Source of the DNA: Opitutia bacterium
Lineage (GTDB): Bacteria > Verrucomicrobiota > Verrucomicrobiia > Opitutales > JANYEO01
DNA length: 7,610 bases
Assembly: GCA_025363025.1 (NCBI GenBank)
Contig: JANYEO010000202.1
Span: 1 to 7,610 of the forward strand
Reading direction: 5' to 3'
Position 1 is the first letter of the stretch. Each line of letters begins with the position of its first letter. The translations under genes were made by a program, and so were the position numbers. Of the stretch, positions 7,286 through 7,610 are shown one piece after another. Below the pieces are notes generated by a model. It saw nothing but the letters and a program-made list of their open reading frames with translations, was not told where the DNA came from and made no database searches.

Positions 7286-7321
7286 AAAGTGTACCACCAT
7301 ATTAACACAGCAGCACACTTT
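7286..7321 (+). repeat. 36-bp dyad element 1 (AAAGTGT...ACACTTT)
   Basis: The first of three equally long elements in the spacer after the GspF-like gene, starting 8 nt past its stop codon. The outer 7 nt at each end are exact reverse complements (AAAGTGT and ACACTTT) around a 22-nt core. It matches element 2 at 27 of 36 positions by my direct count. Relative to elements 2 and 3 the fourth base pair is swapped (G-C for C-G), so the pairing is kept. It is followed only by a short T-run, so terminator function is doubtful. The strand is nominal, as the element is near-symmetric. Confidence 0.75.
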
Positions 7322-7329
7322 TCGCCCGA

Positions 7330-7365
7330 AAACTGTATCAGCATGCTAGCACGGTAGCACAGTTT
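7330..7365 (+). repeat. 36-bp dyad element 2 (AAACTGT...ACAGTTT)
   Basis: The second element, 8 nt after the first. Its ends AAACTGT and ACAGTTT are exact reverse complements, and its centre is the 8-bp palindrome TGCTAGCA (7344-7351). The interior has a weak 8-nt rhythm (GCATGCTA, GCACGGTA, GCACAGTT). Its first 23 nt match the reverse complement of the last 23 nt of element 3 at 22 positions. Confidence 0.8.
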
Positions 7366-7374
7366 AACACAAAG

Positions 7375-7410
7375 AAACTGCACCAATGTGCTAGCATGCT
7401 GACACAGTTT
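7375..7410 (+). repeat. 36-bp dyad element 3 (AAACTG...CAGTTT), inverted relative to element 2
   Basis: The third element, 9 nt after the second, with ends AAACTG and CAGTTT and the same central TGCTAGCA palindrome (7389-7396). The outer stem extends two more pairs (AG/CT) to 7373-7412, giving AGAAACTG and CAGTTTCT. It matches element 2 better in reverse complement (30 of 36) than directly (27 of 36), so it is oriented opposite to it. Confidence 0.8.
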
Positions 7411-7489
7411 CTTTCCTTAACAAAGCATTTTGGGCATTCTCATTTTTCGCTTGCAAGAAAGAATAGACTCCTATGAACTCCTCCCCCTC

Positions 7490-7610
7490 ATGAGTGTAGA
7501 TGCATCAACAGAGCAAGTAAATCAACGCCGTTCGCCCGGAGAGTATACGTACTTAGACGGCCAGATCCTCAAACAATACGTGACCGAAACGGGCAAAATT
7601 TTGCCACGCC
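7490..7610 (+). CDS. rpsR: 30S ribosomal protein bS18 (partial, N-terminus)
   Basis: Forty codons are visible before the right edge. The protein opens MSVDASTEQVNQRRSPGEYT, and residues 20-40 (TYLDGQILKQYVTETGKILPR) match the start of bS18, where the conserved DxxxLxxFxxExGKILPRR stretch lies. bS18 binds bS6 and 16S rRNA on the platform of the small subunit. The ATG at 7490 has no Shine-Dalgarno; the 12 nt directly before it are all pyrimidines. An in-frame TTG at 7451 would add 13 residues, but the ATG fits the family better. No rpsF or ssb gene, the common partners of rpsR, is visible upstream; the preceding gene is the GspF-like one, 212 nt away. The call is limited by truncation, but the match is good. 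Confidence 0.87.
   Translation, partial: MSVDASTEQVNQRRSPGEYTYLDGQILKQYVTETGKILPR

Noticed and set aside
7286..7325. Element 1 as an intrinsic terminator of the GspF-like gene
   Set aside because: The perfectly paired stem is only about 7 bp, mostly A-T at its base, with a 22-nt loop, and only a four-T run follows. It may still influence transcription, but it does not meet the usual criteria.
7286..7410. The three 36-bp repeats as a CRISPR array
   Set aside because: Repeat length is CRISPR-like, but the spacers are only 8 and 9 nt, the repeats differ from each other at many positions, one is inverted, and no cas gene is present.
7464..7469. TAGACT as an rpsR -10 box
   Set aside because: It lies at a plausible distance from the ATG, but no -35 hexamer is found at proper spacing and a single hexamer is too weak to call.

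Overview
The window is a bacterial chromosome segment of moderate G+C content. It reads most like a member of the Verrucomicrobiota, possibly the Opitutales/Puniceicoccales side. This is an inference from the overall look of the proteins (especially the N-terminus of ribosomal protein bS18), the mix of heme-A biogenesis genes with DUF420, and an almost complete lack of Shine-Dalgarno sequences. No 16S gene or other marker in the window proves it.

Minus strand, read from about 6037 down to 1: tRNA-Gly(TCC), a CstA-family carbon-starvation/peptide-pyruvate transporter, RsmE (16S rRNA m3U1498 methyltransferase), an EamA/DMT-family transporter, heme A synthase (ctaA), heme O synthase (ctaB/cyoE), a DUF420 membrane protein (CtaM/YozB-like) and the start of a lipoprotein gene that is probably an SCO1/SenC copper chaperone. 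Gaps between these genes are 7 to 77 nt, so the block is probably one or two operons. The last four genes form an aa3/caa3-type cytochrome c oxidase maturation module: CtaB makes heme O from protoheme, CtaA oxidises it to heme A, and DUF420 and the putative SCO protein act in oxidase assembly and copper delivery. The oxidase subunit genes are not in the window and may lie beyond the left edge.

Plus strand, from 6159: a stand-alone type II secretion/type IV pilus inner-membrane platform protein (GspF/PilC family), a 212-nt non-coding spacer, and the first 40 codons of rpsR (ribosomal protein bS18), cut by the right edge. The plus and minus blocks diverge from a 121-nt spacer (6038-6158).

The most unusual sequence is the spacer between the GspF-like gene and rpsR. 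It holds three 36-bp elements of equal length, separated by 8 and 9 nt. Each is bounded by complementary 7-nt ends and built around a central 8-bp dyad. One element carries a compensatory base-pair change in its ends, and the second and third are in inverted orientation to each other. I do not recognise this family. A GC-rich hairpin in the cstA leader and the SD-free starts are secondary points of interest. I see no convincing undescribed multi-gene system: the coding content is conventional.
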